Assembly (NCBI GenBank): GCA_028281765.1
Contig: JANQJF010000118.1
Coordinates: 44,945 to 108,944, forward strand
From: Planctomycetota bacterium
Lineage (GTDB): Bacteria; Planctomycetota; UBA1135; UBA2386
Direction: 5' to 3'
DNA length: 64,000 nt
Below the pieces are notes generated by a model. It was not told where the DNA came from and did not search any database. It saw only the letters and a list, made by a program, of their open reading frames with translations. Positions 1 to 9,349 of this stretch are shown piece by piece; the stretch's first letter is position 1, and each line of letters begins with the position of its first letter. The position numbers and the translations under genes were made by a program.

Positions 1-319
1 TGAGGCGTTCGACTGGCCAAGACCGCCGGTCGCCCGACGTGTTCCTCCGCCATATCGATTGGCCAAGAGCTTTGACTGCCGGTGATCGCTCGATCGACTA
101 AGGCCGCCCGCTCGCTTCTTGGGTGCTTGGTCGCTTGGTGTTTCCGGCGAAGCCGGTGACGCCGCTAGGTCGCCGGCGACCGCTGGTTCTTCCCAAACCG
201 CCCGGCTTTGGGGCCCAATCACTCCACACCGCTCTCGACGCATCTTCGCGCGGCGTCTCTCGAGCAGGAACAGGAACACGCGGAACTGAGTGGGGCCGAG
301 ACGCCTCGACCTCACCGCC
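1..319. other. gene-free left edge
   Basis: I see no convincing gene here. Short frames exist on both strands but have no recognisable protein and no ribosome binding site. Two copies of GGCCAAGA, starting at 15 and 61 and each followed by a CCGGT-containing stretch, form a weak direct repeat. The region is the 3' flank of the minus-strand DksA-like gene; I see no clear terminator hairpin. Confidence 0.4.
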
Positions 320-646
320 TCAGTCGACCGTGCACGACACGCACTGGCTCGTGTACGGCAGGAACTCCAACCGCTCCTCCGGGATCGGATCCTTGCACTT
401 CTCGCACTGCCCGTAGGTGCCGAGGTCGATCCGCGCGAGCGCGTGGTCGATCTGCTGCAGCTCCTCGAGCGCGTTCGCGTCGAGCAGCTCCATCGTCTCG
501 TCGTTCGAGCTCTCGCCCGCGCGCTCCTCGCTGTCCTGCGCGCGCGGCTCGTCGCGGTGGTGGATGTGCTTGTCGATGCGCTCGTGGCGCGCCGTGAGTT
601 CCTTGCGGAGGGCGAGGAGCTTGGTGCGGACTTCGTCGAGATTCAT
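320..646 (-). CDS. DksA/TraR-family zinc-finger protein
   Basis: A 108-residue protein with an acidic, helical N-terminal half and a C-terminal C4 zinc finger (CEKC near residues 79-82 and CVSC near 102-105). This is the layout of DksA/TraR proteins, which bind RNA polymerase in its secondary channel and alter promoter opening during stress. It is shorter than E. coli DksA (151 residues), closer to the TraR/YbiI-like small members. The segment around residues 35-60 is rich in Glu and Asp. Its 5' end faces the mechanosensitive-channel gene, so the 150-bp gap probably holds divergent promoters. Whether it really acts on RNA polymerase is inferred from family membership only. Confidence 0.9.
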   Translation of the reverse strand: MNLDEVRTKLLALRKELTARHERIDKHIHHRDEPRAQDSEERAGESSNDETMELLDANALEELQQIDHALARIDLGTYGQCEKCKDPIPEERLEFLPYTSQCVSCTVD

Positions 647-796
647 GCGGGTCGCCTTGGTCGGGGACTTGGTCGTATTGTGCGGTCCGGAGCACCGACT
701 GTCATGGCCTCAATCGAGGGTCCTTCGCACGATCTCGCGAGAACACTCGGAGTTCGTGAGTCGTAGGATAGCCCCCACGTTCCCACTGACCATTCC

Positions 797-2428
797 ATGA
801 ACTGGCGCTCGCTCCCACTCGCATGCATCGCGGCGCTGTCCGCGATTCCGAACGACCTCCTTGCGCAAGATCCCGGTGACCTCACGGTTCAGTCCGTCGA
901 AGCGAGGATCCAGACGGCAGGAAGCCTGCCCGGACTCGACGAAGCGCAGAAAGAACGGCTCAAGCTGCTCTACGAAGAAGCGCTCGAATTCGTCAAGGCC
1001 GCGACCGCGTCGCGGGAGGTCGTCACGCGCTACCTCGCAGACGTGGCGGCCGTTCCGCAGAAGCTCGAAGCGGTGAAGGCGACGCTTGCGACCGAGCCCG
1101 CGGATCGAGGCGAGGTGCCGACCGCGACGTCTGCAGATCTACCAGAACTGGAGCGACGGCTCCAAGCGGCGCGAGCCGCGAGCGAGCAGGCGGCTTCGTC
1201 GGTGCGGGCCAACGAGGCCGAGCGGCAACGGCGCTCGTTGCGGTCCAAGGACTTGCCGAAGCTAATCACGGACATGCGTGACGAGCGCAGTCGGCTCGAT
1301 GCATCGGAACTCCCGAGTGCGGCAGACGATCCGCCGGCGATCCTCGACGCGCGCGCGCTCAAGCGACGGGCGCGATCGTTCGCTCTCGAGCAGAGCATCG
1401 CGGGACTCGAGGCGGAGAAGCGCCTGTACGAAGCGGAGGCCGATCTGCTCGTCGCGCGCGGCGAACTCGCTGAGCGTGACGCAGCGCTCGCAGCCAGTCG
1501 GCTCGAGGAGCTCGACGGAGTCGTGCAGGCGAAGCGAGCGTCCGAGGCCGTCGCGGACGCGGTCGACGCCGCGAAGACGGCTCAGGACGTGCCTTCTGCA
1601 CTCACGTCGATTGCACAGACCAACCAGAAGCTTGCCGAAGACCGTGCCGAACTCGCAGGAGATCTCGCGGCGACGGCGTCCGAACTGGACGACGTGACGA
1701 CTTTGCGCAAGGAACTGGAGAATCGGTTCGCAGACATCAAGAAGCGCATCGAGGTCGCCGGGCTCACCGACGCCATCGGCTTGCAGCTTCGCCAGGAGAA
1801 GAGCAAGCTGCCGAGCGAGCGATTCTATGCGGCGCGTATCGAAGCGCGCCGCACGACGATCACGGATGCGCAGCTGCGACAGTTCGACCTGGAGCAGCAG
1901 GTCGACACGTTGGAGAGAGAAGGAGCGAAATGGCTCCAGGCTGCGATCAGTGGGATCGCGCCGGCGCCGAAGCCAGATCAACTCGAAGCGATTCGAAAGC
2001 AGGGTGAGGCCCTGCTCCGAACGCAGCGAGAGTACCTCGACGATCTCTGGCGGGACGGCGAAGCGTACATCTCCAAGCTCGTCGCGCTGGATACGGAGGA
2101 ACAGCTCCTCATCACGAAGGCGCGCGAAAGCGAGACATTCGTCAACCAGCGGGTGCTATGGATTCGCAGTGCGCGCCCCATCTGGGGAACCGACCGGGAT
2201 GCACTGGTGGAGTCGATCGGGTGGTTCGGGCGAGCGGATGAGTGGGCAGATGTCGGCACGGCTTTGGGCAAGGCCTTTCGGCGGGGCCCGGTGGTCTTCG
2301 TCCTCGGGATCCTCACCGCCCTTGCGGCGCTCTTCGGGCGGCGACGCGCGGTGCGCAAGATCTCGGCGAGACCGCGGCAAGCGCCAAGACGACGCGATTC
2401 TCGACGACGCTCTGGGCCCTCCTGCTGA
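797..2428 (+). pseudogene. MscK-like channel, N-terminal part (before frameshift)
   Basis: This reading frame encodes a signal peptide (cleavage near LLAQ at residues 21-24) followed by about 450 residues of Arg/Glu/Ala-rich coiled coil, then one membrane segment ending in FGRRRAVRK. This is the periplasmic and first-membrane part of MscK/KefA-type mechanosensitive channels. After about 2360 the frame becomes arginine-rich nonsense and stops at 2428, while the neighbouring frame continues with the rest of the channel. A single lost base (or a -1 shift) near 2357-2365 joins the two. I see no slippery heptamer, so a true frameshift mutation or a sequencing error is more likely than programmed frameshifting. 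Confidence 0.8.
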
Positions 2429-4209
2429 CGGCGATTGCCTCGGCTGGTCTACCGTTCCTCTTTCTGCACGTCGGATTCCGGACGCTCGCGGTGCCGGGCC
2501 TGGGAGCGTTCCCTGCTGCGATCGCGGCGGGACTCGCGCAGGCAGCGCTCGTGTTCTGGGGGCTCGAGTTCTTTCGCCAGATGCTTCGCTCCGGCGGCTT
2601 GTGCGAAGCGCACTTCCGTTGGCACGAGTCGCGGATGCGGCTGTTCCGTCGACATCTCGTCTGGTTCATCCCGACTGTCCTGCCTCTCGTGATCGCGCTT
2701 CGTGCATTGACGGTGCACGGCTACGTGCCGTGGGGCTTCGCGCTCGACCGTTTGCTTTTCATCGCAGTCTTGCTGACGACGACTGTCTTCCTGTGGCGGA
2801 CCCTCAGTCTCCGCAACGGCGCGCTCGCGCCTGCAGTCGGCGGCAGGGACGCGAGCGTACTCGGGCGGCATCGATACGTGTGGTTCGTACTCGCGGTCGG
2901 CACGCCGCTCGCCCTGGTGTGCCTCGGGATCGCCGGCTACCACTTCACGGCGCTGGAACTCCTGTATCGATTCGAGGGGTCGGTCGCGACCGTCTTCGCG
3001 GCAGCGCTCGTCTACGCGCTGGCGGTGCGCTGGATGTTGCTCGCCAAGCGTCGGCTCGGCATGGCACAGGCGAAGGCGCGACTGGCGGCGGCCAAGGAGG
3101 CCAAGGCGACCGAAGTGGTCGGGGAGGAAGCGGCGCGCGAAGGGGTCCCACCGATCATCGAGGAACGGGTCAATCTCGCTTCCGTCGATGCACAGAGCCG
3201 CAAGCTGCTGCGCGGCGTGTTGGCGGCACTCGTGCTCGTCGCGTTTTGGGGAATCTGGGCCGACGTCCTCCCGGCGCTCGGCGTGCTCGACGACGTCGAG
3301 CTCTGGAAGGACAAGGTCGAAGTTTCGTCCGTCGTGAACGGGCGTACCGTGACGGACGAGAAGCTCGTTCCGATCAGCCTCGCGGACATTCTGCTCGCGC
3401 TTCTCGTTCTCGTGATCACGTTCGCGGCGGCACGCAACATCCCGGGCCTCCTCGAGCTTTCTTTGTTGCAGCGGATGAACATCCATGCCGGCGAGCGGCA
3501 TGCGGTGACGACACTCGTTCGCTACTTCATCGTGGGCGTCGGGGTCGTCGGATCGTTCGCCGCCGTCGGGATCGGTTGGGGCAAGGTGCAGTGGCTGGTC
3601 GCGGCGATCTCGGTCGGTCTCGGTTTCGGGCTCCAGGAGATCTTCGCCAACTTCGTGTCCGGCATCATCATCCTGTTCGAGCGCCCGATTCGCGTCGGTG
3701 ACCTCGTCACGGTCTCGGGGATCGACGGCTACGTGACTCGCATCCGCATGCGCGCGACGACGATCACGGACTTCGATCGCAAGGAGCTGATCGTGCCCAA
3801 CAAGGAGTTCGTGACCGCGAGCCTCGTGAACTGGACGCTCACGGATCCGATCACGCGTGTGATCCTCAACGTCGGCATCGCATACGGTTCGGACGTCACG
3901 CTTGCGCGGAACCTGCTGCTGCAGGCGGCGCGCGAGAACGCGCTCGTGCTCGACGAGCCCGGTCCGTCAGCGCTGTTCTTGGGGTTCGGGGCGAGCTCGC
4001 TCGACTTCCAGCTCCGCGTGTTCATCGGGACGCGCGACGTCTGGCCGCAGCTGCAGGACAGCCTGCACACGTCGATCGACAGCGCATTCCGGAATGCGAA
4101 CATCGAGATCGCGTTCCCGCAGCAGGACATCCACATTCGGAGCGCGGATGGGTTGGTCGGGCTGCGTGCCGAGCCCGAGTCCTGGTCGAAGGATGCGACT
4201 AAGGGGTAG
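2242..4209 (+). pseudogene. MscK-like channel, C-terminal part with MscS domain
   Basis: This continues the channel begun at 797 in the next frame. Genuine sequence starts at about 2360 (LGETAASAKTTRF); the first 40 or so codons of the open frame are out-of-frame reading of the upstream part. About eight membrane segments follow, then a classic MscS pore and beta domain: the pore helix region GLGFGLQEIFANFVSG, ERPIRVGD, then the VPN motif (IVPNKEF) and the C-terminal alpha/beta cage. MscS-type channels open under membrane tension and release solutes during osmotic downshock. The 3' end overlaps the convergent antiporter gene by 11 bp. Translation as a separate protein is possible but would lack the first membrane segment. 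Confidence 0.85.
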
Positions 4210-5389
4210 CGGGCGTCTCGAGCGCTTTCGCGGGTTCGCGCACGCCGAGTAGGATCTTGATCAACGAGATCCAGAGCGGGCTCAGCAGCAGGCTGAGCGC
4301 GATCACCGAGATCGTCATCTGGTACCCGTATTGGTTGATGATTTCGCTCTGCACGCCGACCGAGGCGAGAACGAAACTGAATTCTCCGATCGCGGCGAGG
4401 AGAGCTCCGGCGTAGAGGCTTTCCTTCCAGCTGACGCGGAACGTACGGATCGTCGCTGTGTTGATGAACGTGTTGGTCAAGAACACCGCGACGACCAGAA
4501 GCGCGACCTTCCACCAGTGCTTGCGCAAGAACTCGAGGTCAACGAGCATGCCGATCGACACGAAGAAGATCGCGACGAACACGACGCGGAACGGTTCGAG
4601 GCTCGTGTGCACCCATGACGTCTCGCGTGCCGAGCCGATCAGCATCCCGCCGAGGAACGCGCCGAGGGCCGTCGAGAGTTGGCAGACTCCGGTGAGAAAC
4701 GCGAGGCCGAGTGCGATGCACGCCGCGGCGAAGACTTGGAGTTCGTGGTCGCTCCGAATCGACTTTCCGATTGGGAGTCGGATCTTCTCGCTGCGGATGA
4801 TCCACACGCTGAGCCCGATCGCGAACACGCCGCCGACGACTTGCAGGACGATCTCGTGGGTCTGAGTTTCTTGGCCACCGAGAGCGCCGAGCACGATCAG
4901 CATCGGGATGATCGCGAGGTCTTGTGCGAGCAAGATCCCGAGCGACGTCTGCCCGGCCAACGTGTCCATCTGACCCCAGTCTTGCAGCAGCTTCAGCACG
5001 ACGGCCGTACTGCTCAGGCTGATGACGAAGCCGAGCAGGATGCTGCGCTGGATCGGCCATTGCAGCAAGGCGCCGAGAAGCCACGCGCATCCGACGCTGA
5101 TCACGACCTGGAGCAGCGTGCCGATGATCGCGATCTTCCAGTTGTCGATGAGGCGCTGCGGTGAGACCTCCATCCCGACGAAGAACAGCAGGAGCACGAC
5201 GCCGATCGAACCGAGGTGGCCGATGAGCGCCGCGTCCGTCACGAGACCCAGCGCGTACGGGCCGATCGCGGCTCCCGTGAGGAGGTAGCCGACCACGTGC
5301 GGCTGCCCGAGCCGCTTGAGGATCAGACCGATCGAGAGGACGACGAGACAGATCCCGACGATGCGAGGAAGGAGCGGGTCCAGGTGCAT
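4199..5389 (-). CDS. Kef-type cation:proton antiporter (CPA2 family)
   Basis: A 396-residue, strongly hydrophobic protein with about 11-13 membrane segments and the Na+/H+ exchanger fold of the CPA2 family (N-terminal VGYLLTGAAIGPYALGL, GMEVSP and QDLAIIP signatures). It lacks the C-terminal TrkA-N (RCK) domain of KefB/KefC, so gating by glutathione adducts or NAD is not predicted. It would exchange K+ or Na+ for protons across the inner membrane. It follows the CorA/ZntB-like gene with a 7-bp gap, and its GAGGA ribosome site overlaps that gene's stop, so the two are almost certainly cotranscribed. With the convergent channel gene it forms an ion-homeostasis cluster. Confidence 0.92.
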   Translation of the reverse strand: MHLDPLLPRIVGICLVVLSIGLILKRLGQPHVVGYLLTGAAIGPYALGLVTDAALIGHLGSIGVVLLLFFVGMEVSPQRLIDNWKIAIIGTLLQVVISVGCAWLLGALLQWPIQRSILLGFVISLSSTAVVLKLLQDWGQMDTLAGQTSLGILLAQDLAIIPMLIVLGALGGQETQTHEIVLQVVGGVFAIGLSVWIIRSEKIRLPIGKSIRSDHELQVFAAACIALGLAFLTGVCQLSTALGAFLGGMLIGSARETSWVHTSLEPFRVVFVAIFFVSIGMLVDLEFLRKHWWKVALLVVAVFLTNTFINTATIRTFRVSWKESLYAGALLAAIGEFSFVLASVGVQSEIINQYGYQMTISVIALSLLLSPLWISLIKILLGVREPAKALETPATP

Positions 5390-5396
5390 GGAGTCC

Positions 5397-6392
5397 TCAG
5401 AACATCTTCCGCCGACGCAGGATCCACACTTCGATCGCGGCCATCACGATCAGTGCGGCCACGACGAACCAGAACGCGCCTTCGGACTGCGTGCCCGGGA
5501 TGCCGCCGACGTTGATGCCGAGGAGTCCGGTGACCAAGGACAGTGGCAGGAATACCGCCGCCACGACGGACAGCAGATACATGTTGCGGTTGAGTGCCGT
5601 GGTCGCGGCGTGGCTCAGTTCGTCTTGGAGGACGGTGGCACGCTCTCGCACCGAATCCAGATCCTCGACGAAGCGCATCCCGCGGTCTGCGGTCTCGCGC
5701 AGCGCGGCGATGTTCGCTTCCGTCAGGAATTTCGCGGGTTCGCGGTGCAGGCGTTGCAGGGCGTCGCGCTGCGGCGCGAGGTGACGGCGCAGCAGGGCTG
5801 CGGTGCGGCGCACGTCCGAGACCTCGTGTTGGATCTCGTCGGGACCGTCCTCGATCGGCTTCGCCTGAAGATCGTCGACGCGATCGACGAGGTGATCGAC
5901 GACGGGCGCGATGCGCTCGGCCAATGCCGCTGCGATCGCGACCAGAGCCTCGCCGGAGGCCGTAGGGCCGGAGTCCGATTCGAGTGAGTCCTTCACGTCT
6001 TCGATCGCGACGACTCGGCGTGGGCTCACGGTGAGAATGGAGTCCTCACGAATCCACATGCGGACCGACACCATGTCTTCCGGATCGGCACCTCGGTTCA
6101 GGTTGACGCCGCGCAGCACGACGAGAAGACCCTCCCGTGACGGACTGGCTCGCGGTCGAGCGTTTTCGACGAGGAGAGACTCCGCTACGAGAGCGTCGAT
6201 CCCTGCGTCGCTCGAGAGTGCGTCCGTCCCATCGGCCTCGAGCCGGTAGTGCGACCAGGTAGCGCCGGAGTCGCCGAGCGGGAGGCGGAAGTTCAGGCCG
6301 TTCGTCGTTGCCCCGGATTCCATGCTGGAGACAGCATGGATCGCGAGGGGGTCGGGCGTCCAGTGCGAAGCCCGCGGCATCTCGTTCGTCAT
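5397..6392 (-). CDS. zntB: CorA/ZntB-family divalent metal transporter
   Basis: A 331-residue member of the CorA superfamily. A long cytoplasmic alpha/beta and helical domain is followed by two C-terminal membrane helices with the family signature after the first (LLGINVGGIPG), which matches the GxN motif in ZntB form. ZntB transports Zn2+; CorA relatives transport Mg2+. The open frame extends further upstream, but residues before the Met encoded at 6392 are unlike the family and would overlap the divergent promoter region, so 6392 is preferred. It is the first gene of an operon with the Kef-type antiporter. ZntB rather than CorA is likely but not certain. Confidence 0.88.
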   Translation of the reverse strand: MTNEMPRASHWTPDPLAIHAVSSMESGATTNGLNFRLPLGDSGATWSHYRLEADGTDALSSDAGIDALVAESLLVENARPRASPSREGLLVVLRGVNLNRGADPEDMVSVRMWIREDSILTVSPRRVVAIEDVKDSLESDSGPTASGEALVAIAAALAERIAPVVDHLVDRVDDLQAKPIEDGPDEIQHEVSDVRRTAALLRRHLAPQRDALQRLHREPAKFLTEANIAALRETADRGMRFVEDLDSVRERATVLQDELSHAATTALNRNMYLLSVVAAVFLPLSLVTGLLGINVGGIPGTQSEGAFWFVVAALIVMAAIEVWILRRRKMF

Positions 6393-6501
6393 ACTGGAGA
6401 TCCGTGCGGCGCCCGCGCAGTGGCGATCCCCGGACCCGCTCTGTCTCAACTCCGAAGGCGCCCGGAACAACCCAACGAGATTTCTCACAAACCCCGTGCG
6501 A

Positions 6502-7959
6502 ATGCCCGCGCGCCTGTCGCTGGCCCCCTCCGTGAACCGCATCTCGCTACCCATCCTCACTCTCGCGGCCAGTCTCCCGCTTGCCGCTCCCTCCGCCGCT
6601 CAGGGCTTCACCCAAGGCGACCTCTACCTCGCGACCCCGGCGGCGACGGGCATCAGCACCGGCCAAGGGGGCATCGTCCACATCGACGTCGTCGCGGGCA
6701 CGACTACGCTGCTCGCCGGTCCGCTGGGCTACCAGTCCTACCACGGCATGTTCGCGTACGACCCGTATCGCGACCGCCTCGTGTTCCCGGCGTACGGCCC
6801 GGACCCGATCAACGATCCTTTGCGCATGTGGGCGATGGACGCGACCGGGGCCATGCAGATCCTCGCGGATCTCAGCGCGTCGTATGCCGCGTTCGCGCCG
6901 ACGGGCGACGGTCGGATCTACATGCGTCGCGTCCAGTCGCCGAACGGTCAGGTCGCGCTCTTCGACGCGGCCAACCAGTTCCATACCGTCATGGACGCGA
7001 GCGGCACGCAGCCGTTCACTTTCGTGCCGGGTGCGTTCGTGCAGTACCAACACCTGCTCTACCACGAGCCGACGAATTCGCTGTTCATGGCCGCGCGCCA
7101 TGCGAACCCTTCGTGCAACACGTCGTTCACGCAGGCGCTGACCGTGTTCCGCGCACCGTTGTCCGCGGACGGCATGCGCGTGGTCGGTCCGGTGACCTGC
7201 AGCGAGTTCGAGGTCAGCACGAGTGGTGAGGTCCCGGTCGGTCTGTCGCGCATGCCGGACGGCGACTTGCTCCTCGTCTGTGACACGAACAACAGCGGGC
7301 CGGAGTCGCGGATGATTCGCGTGAACCCGTTCACGCTCGCAATGACGAGTTTCGCGATCAACGACTACCTCGGCGCGGCGTCGACGAACGCGGGCAGCTT
7401 CTCCAGCGTGTTGAACCGCGCGGTGATCCTGAACACCGGTGGCGACGAGCTGCGCGCGTTTTCCGCGGGAGAGTCCGGCGAAGGGATCGTTCTGCCGTCG
7501 GGACCGCAGTGGGTGTCGCCGGCCGGGAGCACGGGCGAGATCGCGACGATGATCGAGATCAACCGCGTGCCGTGTTCGGGCTCGTTGTCGCTCTACGGCG
7601 ACGCGCTGGCCGGAACCGGCGGCTACGCGCCGACGATGACCGGCACCGGCTGTCCCGAGATTGGCGGCAACATCACACTGCACGTCGGCAACGGTCTCGG
7701 CGGCGAGACCGGCGCGTTGCTGATCGGGTTCAACTCGCTCGCGCTGCCGCTGTTCGGCGGCACGCTCCACGTGAACCCCGCGTTCTCCGTGCCGCTGACG
7801 CTCGGCGGTGCGCCGGGGCAGGGTGGGGCCGGGACGCTTGCGATTCCGCTCGCGCTCGGACCGGCGCCGCTGGCGCAGTGGTACTTCCAAGCCGCCGTGC
7901 TCGACAGCGGCGCGCCGCAGAGCCTCGCGCTGTCGAACGGGCTCGACATGTCGCTCTAG
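6502..7959 (+). CDS. secreted protein, beta-propeller-like, unknown function
   Basis: A 485-residue protein beginning with a signal peptide (MPARLSLAP to APSAAQ). The frame is open further upstream, but the ATG at 6502 is the one that gives a signal sequence. The body has repeated Gly/Asp-rich beta segments resembling a propeller. The last 120 residues (from about SLSLYGDALAG) form a Gly/Leu/Pro-rich beta domain seen at the C-terminus of many secreted proteins in some Planctomycetota; that comparison is from memory. No catalytic motif or membrane anchor is evident. The protein is probably exported to the periplasm or cell surface. It is divergent from the ZntB-like gene, with about 110 bp between starts. 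Confidence 0.75.
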   Translation: MPARLSLAPSVNRISLPILTLAASLPLAAPSAAQGFTQGDLYLATPAATGISTGQGGIVHIDVVAGTTTLLAGPLGYQSYHGMFAYDPYRDRLVFPAYGPDPINDPLRMWAMDATGAMQILADLSASYAAFAPTGDGRIYMRRVQSPNGQVALFDAANQFHTVMDASGTQPFTFVPGAFVQYQHLLYHEPTNSLFMAARHANPSCNTSFTQALTVFRAPLSADGMRVVGPVTCSEFEVSTSGEVPVGLSRMPDGDLLLVCDTNNSGPESRMIRVNPFTLAMTSFAINDYLGAASTNAGSFSSVLNRAVILNTGGDELRAFSAGESGEGIVLPSGPQWVSPAGSTGEIATMIEINRVPCSGSLSLYGDALAGTGGYAPTMTGTGCPEIGGNITLHVGNGLGGETGALLIGFNSLALPLFGGTLHVNPAFSVPLTLGGAPGQGGAGTLAIPLALGPAPLAQWYFQAAVLDSGAPQSLALSNGLDMSL

Positions 7960-7986
7960 TCGAGCGCGAACCCGGAGCGCGGAGCC

Positions 7987-8430
7987 CTACACTCCGTCGG
8001 CCCGCTCGGCCAGCGCGTCCGCCGCCTGGTCGATGTCGCGACACAACGCGTCGCCGGCGCGCCGACCGAGCACGGCGCTGTAGTCGTCGTGCAGCGCCTT
8101 CCAGGCATCGCGCACCTTGCCGACCGCGCGCCGCCCCGCGGCGGTCGCCGTCGTCTCGCGTCGACGACCCTGCACCTCGGTCGTCACGAGATCTTGACGC
8201 GCGAGCGCCTCGACGATGCGAGTCACCGACGATGGTTTCAGGTGCAGTCGGTTCGCGATCTCCGAAGGCATGATGCCCGGCTCTTCGACGATGCACATCA
8301 GCGCGAAGCCCTGTGACGGATTGAGGCCGGTCGGGCGGAAGCACGCCTCGGCCATCGTCTGCATCTGGCGAGCCAGGGACGAGGCCGTGAAGTAGAGGCA
8401 GTTGTTGAGGAGCGTCTTCGGCGTGCTCAT
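7987..8430 (-). CDS. MarR-family transcriptional regulator
   Basis: A 147-residue winged-helix protein. The HTH spans about residues 45-75 (MPSEIANRLHLKPSSVTRIVEAL) with the wing at QGRRRETTATAAG, typical of MarR repressors that release DNA on binding phenols, quinones or oxidants. It lies 13 bp downstream of the flavodoxin-fold oxidoreductase on the same strand, so the two form an operon. A perfect inverted half-site pair in that operon's promoter (9092-9103) is the likely autoregulated operator. It contains cysteines near residues 12, 30, 46 and 129, so thiol-based sensing is possible but unproven. Confidence 0.93.
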   Translation of the reverse strand: MSTPKTLLNNCLYFTASSLARQMQTMAEACFRPTGLNPSQGFALMCIVEEPGIMPSEIANRLHLKPSSVTRIVEALARQDLVTTEVQGRRRETTATAAGRRAVGKVRDAWKALHDDYSAVLGRRAGDALCRDIDQAADALAERADGV

Positions 8431-8443
8431 GAGCGCGACCAGT

Positions 8444-9076
8444 CTACGTCGCGGTGGCGTTCATCGCCGCCAGGTAGTGGGGAGGCACGAGCGGTTCGAG
8501 GCTGTGACGTTCTGCCGGGTCGAACGCGTCGATCCATGCCCGCAGCTCACGCACGCGGTTCTGCAACTCGTCGTCGCGCGTTGCGCGGATGCCCTCGTAG
8601 TCCGCTGGCAACACCGAGTGCACGACGAACGGCGGGTGGTAGCGCATGCCGCAGAGGTTCGCGGTCTGCTGCAGCGGCTTCAGGAGCTCGGACATCGAGT
8701 AGTTGTTGTATCCACCGCTCTGGTACGCGTCCTGCGAGCCGCCCGTCGTGATCACGCTGAGCCAGTGCTTGCCGTGTAGTGCGGTGCCCTCCTTGGGTGG
8801 GTAAGCGAAGCCGTACTCGAGCACGCGGTCCTGCCACTCCTTGAAGAGGGCGGGGCAGGAGTACCAGTAGAACGGGTGCTGGAAGACGATCAGGTCGTGC
8901 TCGCGGAGGCGGTCTTGCTCTTTGGCGACGTCGATCTGGAAGTCGGGGTATTCGGCGTAGGCGTCGACGAAGGTGAGTTCGGGGACGCCCTCGGCGGCGG
9001 TCATGAGGGTGCGGTTGCCGCGGGATTCGGCGAGGTTCGGGTGGAAGACGTACCAGAGGATGCGGGGTGTGCTCAT
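8444..9076 (-). CDS. NAD(P)H oxidoreductase, flavodoxin-fold quinone reductase (KefF/MdaB type)
   Basis: A 210-residue flavodoxin-like protein. N-terminal ILWYVFHPNL is followed by HDLIVFQHPFYWYSCP and WLSVITTGG, signatures of the NQO1/KefF/MdaB group, which reduces quinones by two electrons using NAD(P)H and bound FMN. The long open frame upstream is an artefact of GC-rich DNA. The start at 9076 follows an AT-rich promoter and gives the correct family N-terminus. It is the first gene of an operon with the MarR regulator, a common arrangement for quinone or electrophile detoxification. The genes on either side are unrelated secreted proteins, so this looks like a self-contained stress cassette. 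Confidence 0.92.
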   Translation of the reverse strand: MSTPRILWYVFHPNLAESRGNRTLMTAAEGVPELTFVDAYAEYPDFQIDVAKEQDRLREHDLIVFQHPFYWYSCPALFKEWQDRVLEYGFAYPPKEGTALHGKHWLSVITTGGSQDAYQSGGYNNYSMSELLKPLQQTANLCGMRYHPPFVVHSVLPADYEGIRATRDDELQNRVRELRAWIDAFDPAERHSLEPLVPPHYLAAMNATAT

Positions 9077-9091
9077 GGGTAGTATTATTAG

Positions 9092-9103
9092 TTGCTCAAG
9101 CAA
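9092..9103. promoter_or_regulatory. MarR-type operator, inverted repeat TTGCT-CA-AGCAA
   Basis: A perfect 5-bp inverted repeat in an AT-rich stretch 16 bp upstream of the oxidoreductase start. On the minus strand it reads TTGCTTGAGCAA followed by CTAATAATACT, which could contain the -10 box. MarR operators are typically short palindromes overlapping the promoter, so this is a good candidate site for the regulator encoded in the same operon. Confidence 0.6.
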
Positions 9104-9147
9104 ATATAGAGGGTGATGGGGCGGGGGCAAGGGCCGGGTCGCGGGTC

Positions 9148-9178
9148 CGACGGGCCCGGATCCCGTCCGGGCCCGTCG
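9148..9178. repeat. perfect 13-bp inverted repeat, 5-nt loop
   Basis: CGACGGGCCCGGA (9148-9160) and its exact complement (9166-9178) flank the loop TCCCG. The stem is almost pure GC. It lies between two divergently transcribed genes, so it is not an obvious terminator; there is no T-tract on either side. Confidence 0.7.
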
Positions 9179-9219
9179 TGATCCGCACCCGTCGGGATCC
9201 GAGCCCGTCGAGATCCGGG
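9172..9219. repeat. three tandem 16-bp repeats
   Basis: Three adjacent units of the pattern CCCGTCGNGATCCGNN (9172-9187, 9188-9203, 9204-9219) differ only at three positions. They overlap the right arm of the neighbouring inverted repeat. The surrounding gene-free stretch 9104-9349 is strongly C-rich on the plus strand. Function unknown. Confidence 0.7.
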
Positions 9220-9349
9220 ACCCAGCGCCCGCCGCGATCCGCGCCCCGCACCCGCCACCCCCGCCCGCCACCCGCTCCCCACACTTTTCTGAACCACCTC
9301 CGCCCCCCGCAGCATCTACCGAACGTCCCCACCCGAACCCGAGACCACG

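Noticed and set aside
2330..2380. Programmed -1 frameshift in the channel gene
   Set aside because: No X XXY YYZ slippery heptamer or clear downstream pseudoknot; mutation or sequencing error is simpler.
7959..7987. Terminator between the convergent secreted-protein and MarR genes
   Set aside because: Only 27 bp without a stable stem and T-tract.
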